Positions 1 to 5,638 of a DNA stretch of 7,740 nt are shown piece by piece (the first letter of the stretch is position 1; the number at the start of each line of letters is the position of its first letter). Where the stretch lies: assembly GCA_003520425.1 (NCBI GenBank), contig DOUU01000303.1:3200-10939 (forward strand), in the 5' to 3' direction. This stretch comes from Deltaproteobacteria bacterium. Lineage in GTDB: Bacteria; Myxococcota_A; UBA9160. The notes beneath the pieces were generated by a model that worked only from the letters and a program-made list of their open reading frames with translations, searched no databases and had not been told where the DNA came from. Both the position numbers and the translations under genes were made by a program.

Positions 1-391
1 AGTCCTCCCGGGCACAGGCAGTGGGACCACCTCGCCAGCGACGTTCGAGAGGGCAGCCTGAGGCTCGATGTCTTGGCTTCGCGTCGTGCGGATTTGGTGG
101 TCGCGAGCTCGCAGGAGATGATGCGCGGGAACGAGGCCGCCGCCCAGGCGACGAATCGAGCAATAGATTCCTGCGTGTCGCAGCCCATGCCGAGGCGTCA
201 CGTCGGCCCGGCTGGGCGAGGCCCAAGATGCCTCCATGTCGACGCTCGAGAAGACCTTCACCGAGGGCTGTCGTCCCCGCTGGGAACTCTGCGGGGATCT
301 AGTGACGGCGATCACACGCCTCCCGCCTGGACTGGTCGCTCCGGGTCGCGTGGGCCGCGCCGGGGCGGCTCCCCTTCGAGGGAGGTTCCAA
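1..391. other. Left-edge stretch with no supportable gene
   Basis: I see no convincing gene here. The forward frame beginning at base 1 has no stop until 981. Its first 55 or so codons read like ordinary protein with mostly G/C third positions, so the tail of an incoming gene is possible. After about base 190 the translation becomes arginine- and proline-rich, typical of a wrong frame in GC-rich DNA, and it runs on across the lipoprotein gene in another frame. A second forward frame opens at 236 and runs into the lipoprotein, but its first 52 codons look non-coding and the ribosome site lies at 380-385. The reverse strand at 1-60 is also open without a clear start. Promoter elements for the lipoprotein may lie in the last 100 bases, but I could not identify them. 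Confidence 0.4.
380..385 (+). promoter_or_regulatory. Ribosome binding site that sets the lipoprotein start
   Basis: GGGAGG lies 6 bases before the ATG at 392. It decides between that start and the upstream in-frame ATG at 236, which has no such site. The signal peptide also begins correctly only from 392. Confidence 0.7.
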
Positions 392-829
392 ATGGGGCTC
401 CTAGACAGCGCATCCGCGAAAGGGCGGAGCCTCCTTTTCGCCGCACTTCCGACGCTTCTCGCGGGAGTTTGCTGGTTCGTGGTGCCAGGTTGCGCGGCCC
501 ATCGCACCCAGGAATCCGTTCTGGCCTACGACGCCGACGAAGCGACTCCTCCCCCCCGCGCGCCCCTGAATGGCTGGCGGCGCAGGCACCCCGATGGTGT
601 CGAGATCGTCTACCGCAGCGAGCTTGGGGCCTACGTCGTGGTGGGTCTCGACGACGCGTACTACTGCGACGACGTCTTCTACCTCTGGGACTCTGGCCGC
701 TGGCTCCGGGCGCCCCATTTCACGGGTCCATGGCTGGCGGTTCCCACGAGCGAGGTGCCGGCCAATCTCCTGCGTCGCCCCGGCAAACAAAAGGCCGCCC
801 GCAGCCACTACGAGGAGGGCAGCTACTAA
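392..829 (+). CDS. Small predicted lipoprotein with aromatic-rich YY...GRW...GPW domain
   Basis: A 145-residue secreted protein of unknown function. Residues 13-33 form a hydrophobic signal segment ending in a lipobox (V31-P32-G33-C34), so Cys34 is the likely lipidated residue and the protein would be anchored in a membrane on the periplasmic side. The mature part has a proline-rich linker (about 53-58) and then a compact aromatic domain (about 70-127): paired tyrosines at Y90-Y91, Y97-L-W99, G102-R103-W104 and G112-P113-W114, ending near V122-P123. This Y/W pattern recurs in small proteobacterial envelope proteins, but I cannot name the family or a role. The tail is basic and low in complexity. 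It is transcribed alone and converges on the Nudix gene 79 bases downstream. The start at 392 is supported by a strong Shine-Dalgarno site and by the signal peptide. Confidence 0.8.
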   Translation: MGLLDSASAKGRSLLFAALPTLLAGVCWFVVPGCAAHRTQESVLAYDADEATPPPRAPLNGWRRRHPDGVEIVYRSELGAYVVVGLDDAYYCDDVFYLWDSGRWLRAPHFTGPWLAVPTSEVPANLLRRPGKQKAARSHYEEGSY

Positions 830-908
830 GCGCCCTCTCCGCTCCCTTCGAGGCACAGGGTGCCGCCTTCGGGAGCTTCCCCTCGACTGCGGGTAAAGCC
901 CGGGGAGA

Positions 909-1496
909 TCAGTCCCGGGGCGGCCGTCCCGCGGCGAGAGTCGCAAGCACGCTTCGCGCGCGGAACTCCATTCGGAGCTGACTCTCTTCGTCGACGAAAT
1001 CGCAAAGACGCGTCCGCTCGACCCACTGCAGCGCCTGGGATTCCTCGCTCGCGACGAGCTCCTGGCCGGGCTCTGCCTCGAGGAGAAAGCGCACGTCGAA
1101 GTGGGCATGGGACGGCTCGTCGCTACACGCCGGAATGTCGTGTACGTCCACGTCGAGAGGCACCGGCTCCGGTTCCTCCGGCAGAGGGCGGAACCAGCGC
1201 ATCCCCGACTCCTCTCGGGCCTCGCGTAGGGCGACGCGAAGAGGGTCATTGTCCCCGTCGGCGTGACCGCCCAGCTGCAGCCAGCGCCCGAGCTTCCGAT
1301 GGTGCGTGAGCAGTACGTAGCGATGGTCGGGCGAGAGGATCCACGCCGAACCGGTCACGTGTCCCTCACGACAGCTCCGCTCGAAGCAGTCTTCGTGGGC
1401 ACGCACGAACTCGATGACCCTGGCCACGCGCGGCCGGTCCTCGGGCCAGCGCTCGAGGTAGCGGCGCAAAAGGCGAAGCAGAGGCTCGCGGTGCAT
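909..1496 (-). CDS. Nudix hydrolase
   Basis: A 195-residue Nudix-family pyrophosphohydrolase, expected to cleave a nucleoside diphosphate linked to another group (NTP, sugar nucleotide or dinucleotide) using Mg2+. The Nudix box runs from G77 to M99, with R91-E92 and E95-E96-S97-G98 intact. N83 stands where the consensus G-x5-E has Glu; this family carries a GGHADGD-type opening (G76-D82), and I recall relatives with the same substitution. The catalytic REx2EE core is complete, so activity is expected. About 50 residues before the Nudix fold (L6-S50) form a helical N-terminal region. The substrate cannot be read from sequence. The ATG at 1496 was chosen because further upstream the frame overlaps the divergent HAD gene. 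A GGGAG lies about 10 bases upstream, rather far for a ribosome site. The gene is divergent from the HAD phosphatase, with only 66 bases between the starts. Confidence 0.9.
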   Translation of the reverse strand: MHREPLLRLLRRYLERWPEDRPRVARVIEFVRAHEDCFERSCREGHVTGSAWILSPDHRYVLLTHHRKLGRWLQLGGHADGDNDPLRVALREAREESGMRWFRPLPEEPEPVPLDVDVHDIPACSDEPSHAHFDVRFLLEAEPGQELVASEESQALQWVERTRLCDFVDEESQLRMEFRARSVLATLAAGRPPRD

Positions 1497-1562
1497 CGCG
1501 GGGATTCTCCCAGAGGCCGGCCGCCCGCGCACCGGCCGTGGCCGACTGCTAGCTTGCTGCGG
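1497..1562. promoter_or_regulatory. Divergent promoter region between the Nudix and HAD genes
   Basis: These 66 bases must hold the start signals for both genes. On the + strand TAGCTT (1550-1555) lies 7 bases before the HAD ATG and there is no Shine-Dalgarno sequence, which suggests a -10 element with transcription starting at or near the start codon (leaderless mRNA). On the - strand GAGAAT also sits 7 bases before the Nudix ATG, but it matches a -10 box less well. I see no clear -35 box. The middle is GC-rich, with GGCCG/CGGCC inverted segments of unknown meaning. Confidence 0.4.
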
Positions 1563-2186
1563 ATGGAGTACAGGGCCGTCCTCTTCGACCTCGGAGGCGT
1601 CGTCCTCGGCTCGCCGCTCCACGCCATCGCCGGCTACGAGCGCGAGCGGGGCATCCCGGCCGGGTTCGTCAACCGTGTCGTCCTGTCTTCGGGGTCGAGC
1701 GGGGCGTGGTCGCGCCTCGAGCGGGGCGAGCTCTCGCTGCAAGAGTTCCACACCGCCTTCGACGCCGAATGCGCCGCCGCCGGGCAAGCCATCGATGCGC
1801 GTACGCTCATGGAAAAGGTGCAGATGGCCAGCGAGCCCCGACCGCTGATGTTGGAGGCCATCCGCCGCATCCGGGCGCAGGGCCTCTCCACCGGAGCCAT
1901 CACAAACAATTGGGTGAGCGACGGCGAAGGGACGCACGAGTTACGCCCGAACTTCGATGCCTTCGTGGAATCGTGTGTGACGGGGGTGCGCAAGCCCGAC
2001 CCTCGCATCTACCGCATCGCCTGTGAGGGACTCGGCATCGACCCTGGGCAAGCCGTGTTCCTCGATGACATTGGGGCGAATCTCAAGCCCGCGCGGGCGC
2101 TCGGAATGACCACGATCAAAGTGGACGATCCGGTGGTCGCACTCCGGGAGCTCGGCAGCGTGCTCGAGCTCGAGCTTCTCGCCTAA
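1563..2186 (+). CDS. HAD-superfamily hydrolase, ACAD10 / epoxide-hydrolase N-terminal-like
   Basis: A 207-residue haloacid-dehalogenase-type phosphatase. All four HAD motifs are visible. Motif I is F8-D9-L10-G11-G12-V13, with D9 as nucleophile and Gly at the usual second Asp (position 11). Motif II is T114-N115-N116-W117. Motif III is K144 in R-K-P-D-P. Motif IV is L167-D168-D169, followed by N173-L174 and G181. The D-L-G-G-V plus T-N-N-W combination is typical of the subfamily related to the N-terminal phosphatase domain of soluble epoxide hydrolase and to ACAD10. Helical cap residues lie roughly at 17-90. The physiological substrate is unknown, and a phosphorylated lipid or small molecule would fit the family. 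The start at 1563 removes a 100-codon upstream extension that is antisense to the Nudix gene. The crotonase gene follows after 61 bases on the same strand. Confidence 0.88.
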   Translation: MEYRAVLFDLGGVVLGSPLHAIAGYERERGIPAGFVNRVVLSSGSSGAWSRLERGELSLQEFHTAFDAECAAAGQAIDARTLMEKVQMASEPRPLMLEAIRRIRAQGLSTGAITNNWVSDGEGTHELRPNFDAFVESCVTGVRKPDPRIYRIACEGLGIDPGQAVFLDDIGANLKPARALGMTTIKVDDPVVALRELGSVLELELLA

Positions 2187-2200
2187 GCCGCGTTTGCGGC
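2187..2200 (+). terminator. Short stem-loop directly after the HAD stop
   Basis: GCCGC-GTTT-GCGGC is a perfect 5-bp stem with a 4-base loop that starts at the base after the TAA. No T-run follows, so it is a weak or non-terminating hairpin. It may protect the mRNA 3' end or attenuate read-through into the crotonase. Confidence 0.25.
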
Positions 2201-2237
2201 AGCGCGAGTCGTGCTCGAGCCGGCTGAAATGGAAAAT

Positions 2238-2242
2238 GGAGG
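2238..2242 (+). promoter_or_regulatory. Ribosome binding site that sets the crotonase start
   Basis: GGAGG ends 5 bases before the ATG at 2248. It favours that start over the in-frame ATG at 2236, which overlaps the site. Crotonase homology also begins right after 2248. Confidence 0.6.
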
Positions 2243-2247
2243 ATGGG

Positions 2248-3066
2248 ATGAACGACCGCGTGCTCTGCTCAGTCAAGGACGGCGTCGCCGAGGTGCGCCT
2301 CAATCGCCCCGACAAGCTCAACGCGCTCGACCTCGCCATGTTCGAAGCGCTCGTCGAGACTGGCCGATCGCTCATGCGCGAGTCCGCGCTGCGTGCGGTC
2401 GTGCTCTCCGGCGAGGGGCGTGCCTTTTGCGCAGGGCTCGACTTCTCGAGCTTCGCCCAACTCGCCGCGGGCGCGAGCGCGGGCCCGCGGCCTTCGCGGC
2501 AGCTCTTTGACCGAAATCCAGAGGAAAGCCCCGCGAACTTCGCCCAGCACGCCGCCTTCATCTGGACCGAGCTTCCGGTGCCGGTCATCGCGGCGATCCA
2601 TGGCGTGGCCTACGGCGGTGGGCTCCAGATCGCACTCGGGGCCGACGTTCGGTACGTGGCGCCGGATGCTCGGCTTTCCATCATGGAGGTGAAGTGGGGA
2701 CTCGTCCCCGACATGAGCGGCACGCAGACCCTGCGCCACCTCGTGCGCCTTGACGTCGCCAAGGAGCTTGCCTTTACGGGCCGCGTGGTGGGCGGGAGCG
2801 AGGCCGTCGGTCTCGGGCTCGCAACGCACCTGAGCGACACGCCGCTCGATGCGGCCCGCGCGCTCGCGCGGGAGATCGCCGGTAAGTCGCCTGACGCCGT
2901 GCGGGCCGCCAAGCGTCTCTTGAGCGGCGCATTCGTCTCGAGAACTGAGGAGGGACTGCGGCTTGAGGAGTCGCTTCAAGGAGCCCTGCTCGGCAAACCC
3001 AACCAAGTGGAGGCCGTGAAGGCGAACCTCGAGAGGCGCGAGCCCCACTTCACCGACCCGCAGTAG
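2248..3066 (+). CDS. Crotonase / enoyl-CoA hydratase family protein
   Basis: A 272-residue member of the crotonase fold, cytosolic and usually trimeric, acting on acyl-CoA thioesters. The N-terminal strand-turn motif N19-R20-P21-x-K23-x-N25-A26-L27 is canonical. The oxyanion-hole segments are A59-F60-C61-A62-G63-L64-D65 and H118-G119-V120-A121-Y122-G123-G124-G125. Of the two catalytic glutamates of rat mitochondrial enoyl-CoA hydratase, the first (E144) aligns with Q127 and the second (E164) with E147 in M-E-V-K-W-G-L-V-P-D. Simple syn-hydration is therefore doubtful, and isomerase or another crotonase reaction is possible. The tail A211-G212-K213-S214-P215 and A220-A221-K222 is typical of the family. 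Relatives with the same G-G-G-L-Q-I-A-L-G-A-D segment are usually annotated only as crotonase/enoyl-CoA hydratase family. It is followed on the same strand by a lipoprotein and a thioesterase, suggesting acyl-CoA metabolism. Confidence 0.9.
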   Translation: MNDRVLCSVKDGVAEVRLNRPDKLNALDLAMFEALVETGRSLMRESALRAVVLSGEGRAFCAGLDFSSFAQLAAGASAGPRPSRQLFDRNPEESPANFAQHAAFIWTELPVPVIAAIHGVAYGGGLQIALGADVRYVAPDARLSIMEVKWGLVPDMSGTQTLRHLVRLDVAKELAFTGRVVGGSEAVGLGLATHLSDTPLDAARALAREIAGKSPDAVRAAKRLLSGAFVSRTEEGLRLEESLQGALLGKPNQVEAVKANLERREPHFTDPQ

Positions 3067-3126
3067 GCATACCCCCAGGGGCGGGCGCCGCTCAGGTCCC
3101 CCCCTCGACCGGTCGAAGAGACGGGC

Positions 3127-3498
3127 ATGCGCCTTGGCCCGCGCATCGCCCTGTCGGCTCTCCTCGCCGCGACCCTTTCCGGCGCACTGGTCGGCTGCAC
3201 GATCATGGACGAGCTCAACGACGCGAACAAGAAAATGAAGGTCGGGGAGGCAAGCCCCGGGCAGAAGCCCAGCCCCGAGGATTCCGACTCCTCCCCGGCC
3301 GCGAAGCCCAAGAAGCAAGAGCCCGGGGTCCTCGACAAGGCCCTCGCGTGGATGAAGAAGTCGACCACGCCCGCTCCGAAGCCCCACGACCCCAACGATC
3401 CGATCGTCAAGTGCGAGAAGCAGGGCTCGGTGAGCTTTGTCTACAAGTTCGATTGCCAGCAAAACGGCGGCGTCGTGGTCGGCGAGCACAGGGCCTGA
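3127..3498 (+). CDS. Small predicted lipoprotein with C-terminal two-cysteine motif
   Basis: A 123-residue secreted lipoprotein of unknown function. Residues 5-23 form a signal peptide ending in the lipobox L21-V22-G23-C24, with Cys24 as the predicted lipidated residue. The mature protein has a charged helix-like start (D28-K38), a long Pro/Lys/Ser/Glu linker (about 40-90) that is probably disordered, and a short C-terminal module with two cysteines: C96, then F104-V-Y, F108-D-C110 and G114-G115. That spacing (C...F...DC...GG) resembles the tail of other small proteobacterial lipoproteins I have seen. A disulfide in the periplasm is plausible but not shown. The ribosome site is weak (GAAGAG about 6 bases upstream). 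The gene starts 60 bases after the crotonase and ends 22 bases before the thioesterase, so it may be read through with them. Confidence 0.8.
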   Translation: MRLGPRIALSALLAATLSGALVGCTIMDELNDANKKMKVGEASPGQKPSPEDSDSSPAAKPKKQEPGVLDKALAWMKKSTTPAPKPHDPNDPIVKCEKQGSVSFVYKFDCQQNGGVVVGEHRA

Positions 3499-3507
3499 AC
3501 GACCGAC

Positions 3508-3513
3508 TACTCT
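3508..3513 (+). promoter_or_regulatory. Candidate -10 element for a leaderless thioesterase transcript
   Basis: TACTCT sits exactly 7 bases before the GTG at 3521, and there is no Shine-Dalgarno sequence. The TAnnnT hexamer and the 7-base spacing match those before the HAD gene. A transcript starting at the start codon would explain the missing ribosome site. Confidence 0.35.
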
Positions 3514-3520
3514 CCGCGGC

Positions 3521-3949
3521 GTGGCGAGCGACCCTGTCTTTCGACGCAGCCGCGTGATTGGGGACGCCGAGATCGATGAGCTCGGCCATGTCAACAACGT
3601 CGTGTGGGTGCAGCTCGTGATGCAGCTCGCTGGCGCGCACTCTCGGGCGGTCGGCCTCGATTTCGCCGCCTACCGCGGGCTCGGAGGCATCTACGTGGTC
3701 CGGCGCCACGAGCTCGACTACCTGCAGCCTGCCTTCCCCCACGACGAGATCCTCGAGGAGACCTGGATCGCGGAGATGCGGGGAGCCCGAACCCTCAGGC
3801 GGGCGCGCTTCACACGCAAGAGCGACGGAGCCCGTCTGCTCGAGTCCACCAGCCATTGGGCGTTCGTCGATTTTGTAACGCAGCGGCCGCGGCGCCTCCC
3901 TGCCCAGGTGCTGGCGCGCTTTCGGGTCTGGGAGGAGCCGACCCCGTGA
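3521..3949 (+). CDS. Acyl-CoA thioesterase, 4HBT/YbgC-type hotdog fold
   Basis: A 142-residue single-hotdog protein expected to hydrolyse an acyl-CoA thioester to the free acid and CoA, in the cytosol and usually as a dimer or tetramer. The signature follows the N-terminal strand: D19-E20-L21-G22-H23-V24-N25-N26-V27, with the conserved Asp and the HVNN turn at the head of the central hot-dog helix (about 24-43). The strands at 56-68, 76-88 and about 90-118 complete the fold. The length matches the family. I chose GTG 3521. The in-frame ATG at 3437 would overlap the preceding lipoprotein by 62 bases and adds 28 residues of unlikely sequence. No Shine-Dalgarno site precedes 3521. The chain length of the substrate cannot be predicted. 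The crotonase upstream makes an acyl-CoA context likely. Confidence 0.85.
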   Translation: MASDPVFRRSRVIGDAEIDELGHVNNVVWVQLVMQLAGAHSRAVGLDFAAYRGLGGIYVVRRHELDYLQPAFPHDEILEETWIAEMRGARTLRRARFTRKSDGARLLESTSHWAFVDFVTQRPRRLPAQVLARFRVWEEPTP

Positions 3950-4024
3950 GCCCCAGGGGGCGAAGTTCCGGGGACCCCGCCCACCGCAGGCCGGCACGCG
4001 GCTCCCGCCGCTCCGCGCTTCCCC

Positions 4025-4030
4025 TATACT
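4025..4030 (+). promoter_or_regulatory. -10 promoter hexamer TATACT
   Basis: TATACT differs from TATAAT at one position and stands out as an AT-rich island in GC-rich DNA. It predicts a transcription start near 4037, right where the operator palindrome begins. A -35 box at the usual distance (about 4002-4007) is not recognisable, so the promoter may need an activator or an alternative sigma contact. Confidence 0.5.
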
Positions 4031-4036
4031 GGCTCT

Positions 4037-4053
4037 ACTGAACACTGTTCAGT
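4037..4053. promoter_or_regulatory. Perfect 17-bp palindromic operator, TetR type
   Basis: ACTGAACA-C-TGTTCAGT is a perfect inverted repeat with 8-bp arms around one central base. The TGAACA...TGTTCA half-site layout is characteristic of many TetR-family repressor sites. It begins about 7 bases after the -10 hexamer and so covers the expected transcription start, an ideal place for repression. The arms are too close to form a hairpin, so it is a protein site rather than a terminator. No regulator gene is in this window, and I saw no second copy of the motif. Confidence 0.65.
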
Positions 4054-4114
4054 CGCCCAGTCGGGCCTTTTCGGGTCGGCCCAGGGGCGGCCGGAGCGGG
4101 CAAAGGAGAGCTGG

Positions 4115-4537
4115 ATGCCGGTTCGCTTTCCGTCCCTCGAGTTTTTCCAGGCCCTTCAGCAGCGCACCAAGCAAGACCACGAGGTGTTTGAAAAGCTCGG
4201 ATACTGCGACACGCGGTTCGGGGTCCGCATCGGCGACACCCTCTACAGCATCAGCTTCGAAATCTACGAGTGCGTCGAGGTGGGCCTCGGCGGCGATCCT
4301 GCGCAGCTCGACTTCGTCCTTGCGGCCCCTGAAGCCCTGTGGAAGGAGATGATCGAATCGATCCGGAAGCACGCCGGGGCCGGCATCGATCACTCCCTCA
4401 ATACACTCACCCACCTCGGAGACGTGATGAAGGTGCAGTACGAGGACTCCGAGGGACACGACAAGTTCTACCGCTACATGGCCACGATTCAGGAGTTCTT
4501 CGACCAGGCGCGACACTTGGACGTGATCGTCCACTAA
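4115..4537 (+). CDS. SCP2-like lipid/sterol-carrier domain protein
   Basis: A 140-residue protein that looks like a stand-alone SCP2-type fold, a family that binds fatty acyl chains, sterols or other hydrophobic ligands in a pocket. A first helix (about 6-28) is followed by alternating strands at R34-I39, T42-C53 and V54-G59, and then an acidic/polar turn and strand L65-L69 leading to helix E73-K85. This is the usual SCP2 order (F-x-V-x-I-G-D-x-x-Y-x-I then D-x-V-L-x-A-P). The C-terminal part (H93-A132) adds a strand and a final helix. There is no signal peptide, so the protein is cytosolic. The assignment rests on pattern similarity only, and a different small alpha/beta fold is possible. 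AAAGGAG lies 6 bases before the ATG. It is the first gene of the operon, 16 bases ahead of the first ferritin-like gene, so a substrate-delivery role for those proteins is a reasonable inference. Confidence 0.55.
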   Translation: MPVRFPSLEFFQALQQRTKQDHEVFEKLGYCDTRFGVRIGDTLYSISFEIYECVEVGLGGDPAQLDFVLAAPEALWKEMIESIRKHAGAGIDHSLNTLTHLGDVMKVQYEDSEGHDKFYRYMATIQEFFDQARHLDVIVH

Positions 4538-4553
4538 AAGAGGCGGAAGGCGC

Positions 4554-5636
4554 GTGGCGTACATCGCTCCGAAAGACTACTCGCAGGATCCTCAGATCAT
4601 GGCGAAGGTCATGAAGGTGATGGGCGGCGAACTCGATCTGTCGTGGATGCGGGTCAGCGCGGGACCGATCGGGGCGCGCCCCACAAAGCCGCGTTACGGC
4701 CTCACCCTCGATGACATCAACCAAGGCAGCTACGGACCGGATCGAATCCCAGAGATCGTGCGCCACAACTTCTCCATGGCGCCGCGCGGAGCCATTTTGC
4801 CGCCCGGCCTGCCTTCGCTCGGGTACCGGTTGAATCGCAAGAGCGAGGTCTGGTCGGACCTCGCGGCCGCACTCTTCGAGGAAGGCAAATCGCGGCGCTG
4901 GGCTCCTGCGCACGACGTGCCGTGGAGCGCGCTCGAGGCAAGTGGGCTCGAGCAGACGCAGCAGGCGGCGATGCGCCAGCTGTGCACGGCGTTCGTGTCG
5001 ATTGGCCTCGTCTGTGCAGACGTGCCCGCCCGTTGGGTGTGGCAAATGAACCAGGAGTTTCACGAGGTCAAGTACCTGCTTTGCCTACAGATGATCGATG
5101 CCACCCGCATCGCGGAGGCGTTTCGCAAGCGCGCACTCTACGGCAGCGGCGCTCTAGGCGTCGACTCGCGCGAGCTCGGCGAGCTGCTCAAGATGGTCTT
5201 CGATTCGGGGACCTATCCTTGTGCGTCCGCTTCCATGAACCTCGCCCTGTTCTCGTGGGTACAAGGCCTTGGTCGAGAGATCGCAGCCCGCGCCCGCAAC
5301 GCAGTGGATCTCTTCCTCGGCACGCGGCTCACACAAGATGCAACGCGCTTCATCGCCTATGGGATTGATCACCTAAGGCAGCTGACGCGCGCCCGCCCCG
5401 CAGAGGCGGAGAGCCTGAACGGCCATCTCGACACGCTCGAGAACGGGATCGTCGGATGGCTCGGGGCGAGAGAGACGCTGGAGCCCCTCGTCGTCCTCGC
5501 CGGCGGCGTGGATCCGATTGCGCGCTTCTATGCGCGCCAGGCCAACCAGTACTTCGAGCGCTGCGCAGCTGCCGGTCTCGGCGATCGCCGGGGTCGCAGC
5601 CCGATTCCGAAACTCGTCTCCCTCATCGGAGGTTGA
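4554..5636 (+). CDS. Ferritin-like paralogue lacking all diiron ligands (beta-like subunit)
   Basis: A 360-residue paralogue of the next gene. The two align without gaps from about residue 93 to 280, offset by one. Shared landmarks include L93-N-R-K-S, W162, F169-H170-E171-V172-K173 and an N-terminal region with L27-D28-L29-x-W31-M32 and N56-x-G58-S59-Y60-G61. Every position that should bind iron is changed: S149 and G151 replace the first Glu, A183 and I186 replace the first ExxH, F233 replaces the third-helix Glu, and A263 and F266 replace the second ExxH. The neighbouring Asp and Arg of both motifs (D182/R185, D262/R265) are kept. It should therefore fold but not hold a diiron site. I infer a structural or regulatory partner of the downstream enzyme. 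It starts with GTG and has GGAAGG 3 bases upstream and AAGAGG 10 bases upstream, so the ribosome site is poorly spaced. The intact reading frame and conserved scaffold argue against a decaying pseudogene. Confidence 0.85.
   Translation: MAYIAPKDYSQDPQIMAKVMKVMGGELDLSWMRVSAGPIGARPTKPRYGLTLDDINQGSYGPDRIPEIVRHNFSMAPRGAILPPGLPSLGYRLNRKSEVWSDLAAALFEEGKSRRWAPAHDVPWSALEASGLEQTQQAAMRQLCTAFVSIGLVCADVPARWVWQMNQEFHEVKYLLCLQMIDATRIAEAFRKRALYGSGALGVDSRELGELLKMVFDSGTYPCASASMNLALFSWVQGLGREIAARARNAVDLFLGTRLTQDATRFIAYGIDHLRQLTRARPAEAESLNGHLDTLENGIVGWLGARETLEPLVVLAGGVDPIARFYARQANQYFERCAAAGLGDRRGRSPIPKLVSLIGG
5628..5632 (+). promoter_or_regulatory. Ribosome binding site of the diiron gene, inside the preceding gene
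   Basis: GGAGG lies within the last codons of the ligand-less paralogue and 6 bases before the ATG at 5639. With only 2 bases between the stop and the next start, translation of the two ferritin-like genes is probably coupled. The site also rules out the longer frame that opens at 5456. Confidence 0.7.
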
Positions 5637-5638
5637 CC

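Larger units (their letters stand above)
3950..4114. other. Intergenic control region upstream of the SCP2-like/ferritin-like operon
   Basis: These 165 bases separate the thioesterase from the three-gene operon and are the longest same-strand gap in the window. They contain an 11-bp palindrome CGGGGACCCCG (3969-3979), a -10-like TATACT (4025-4030), a perfect 17-bp operator-like palindrome (4037-4053) and, at the right end, a good ribosome site, AAAGGAG (4102-4108). Between operator and ribosome site lies about 50 bases of GC-rich leader with no structure I can name. Confidence 0.6.

Noticed and set aside
73..981. Long forward open frame of 302 codons
   Set aside because: It overlaps the lipoprotein in another frame and is rich in Arg, Pro, Ser and Gly in the way of a shadow frame in GC-rich DNA. 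No domain is recognisable.
2163..2174. CTCGAGCTCGAG palindrome
   Set aside because: It lies inside the HAD coding region and encodes the Leu-Glu repeats at the C-terminus. Chance codon repetition explains it.
2269..3597. Reverse-strand open frame of 442 codons
   Set aside because: It is antisense to the well-supported crotonase and small lipoprotein, and its translation shows no motif.
3969..3979. CGGGGACCCCG palindrome
   Set aside because: It is short and made only of G/C plus a central A, so chance is likely in this composition. It is not placed against any promoter.
4554..5636. Pseudogene reading of the ligand-less paralogue
   Set aside because: The frame is intact over 360 codons, codon use matches its neighbours, and scaffold residues next to the lost ligands are kept.
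5456..5638. Upstream extension of the diiron gene
   Set aside because: It overlaps the previous gene by 181 bases, has shadow-like composition and lacks the paralogue's N-terminal similarity. The ribosome site at 5628-5632 serves the ATG at 5639.
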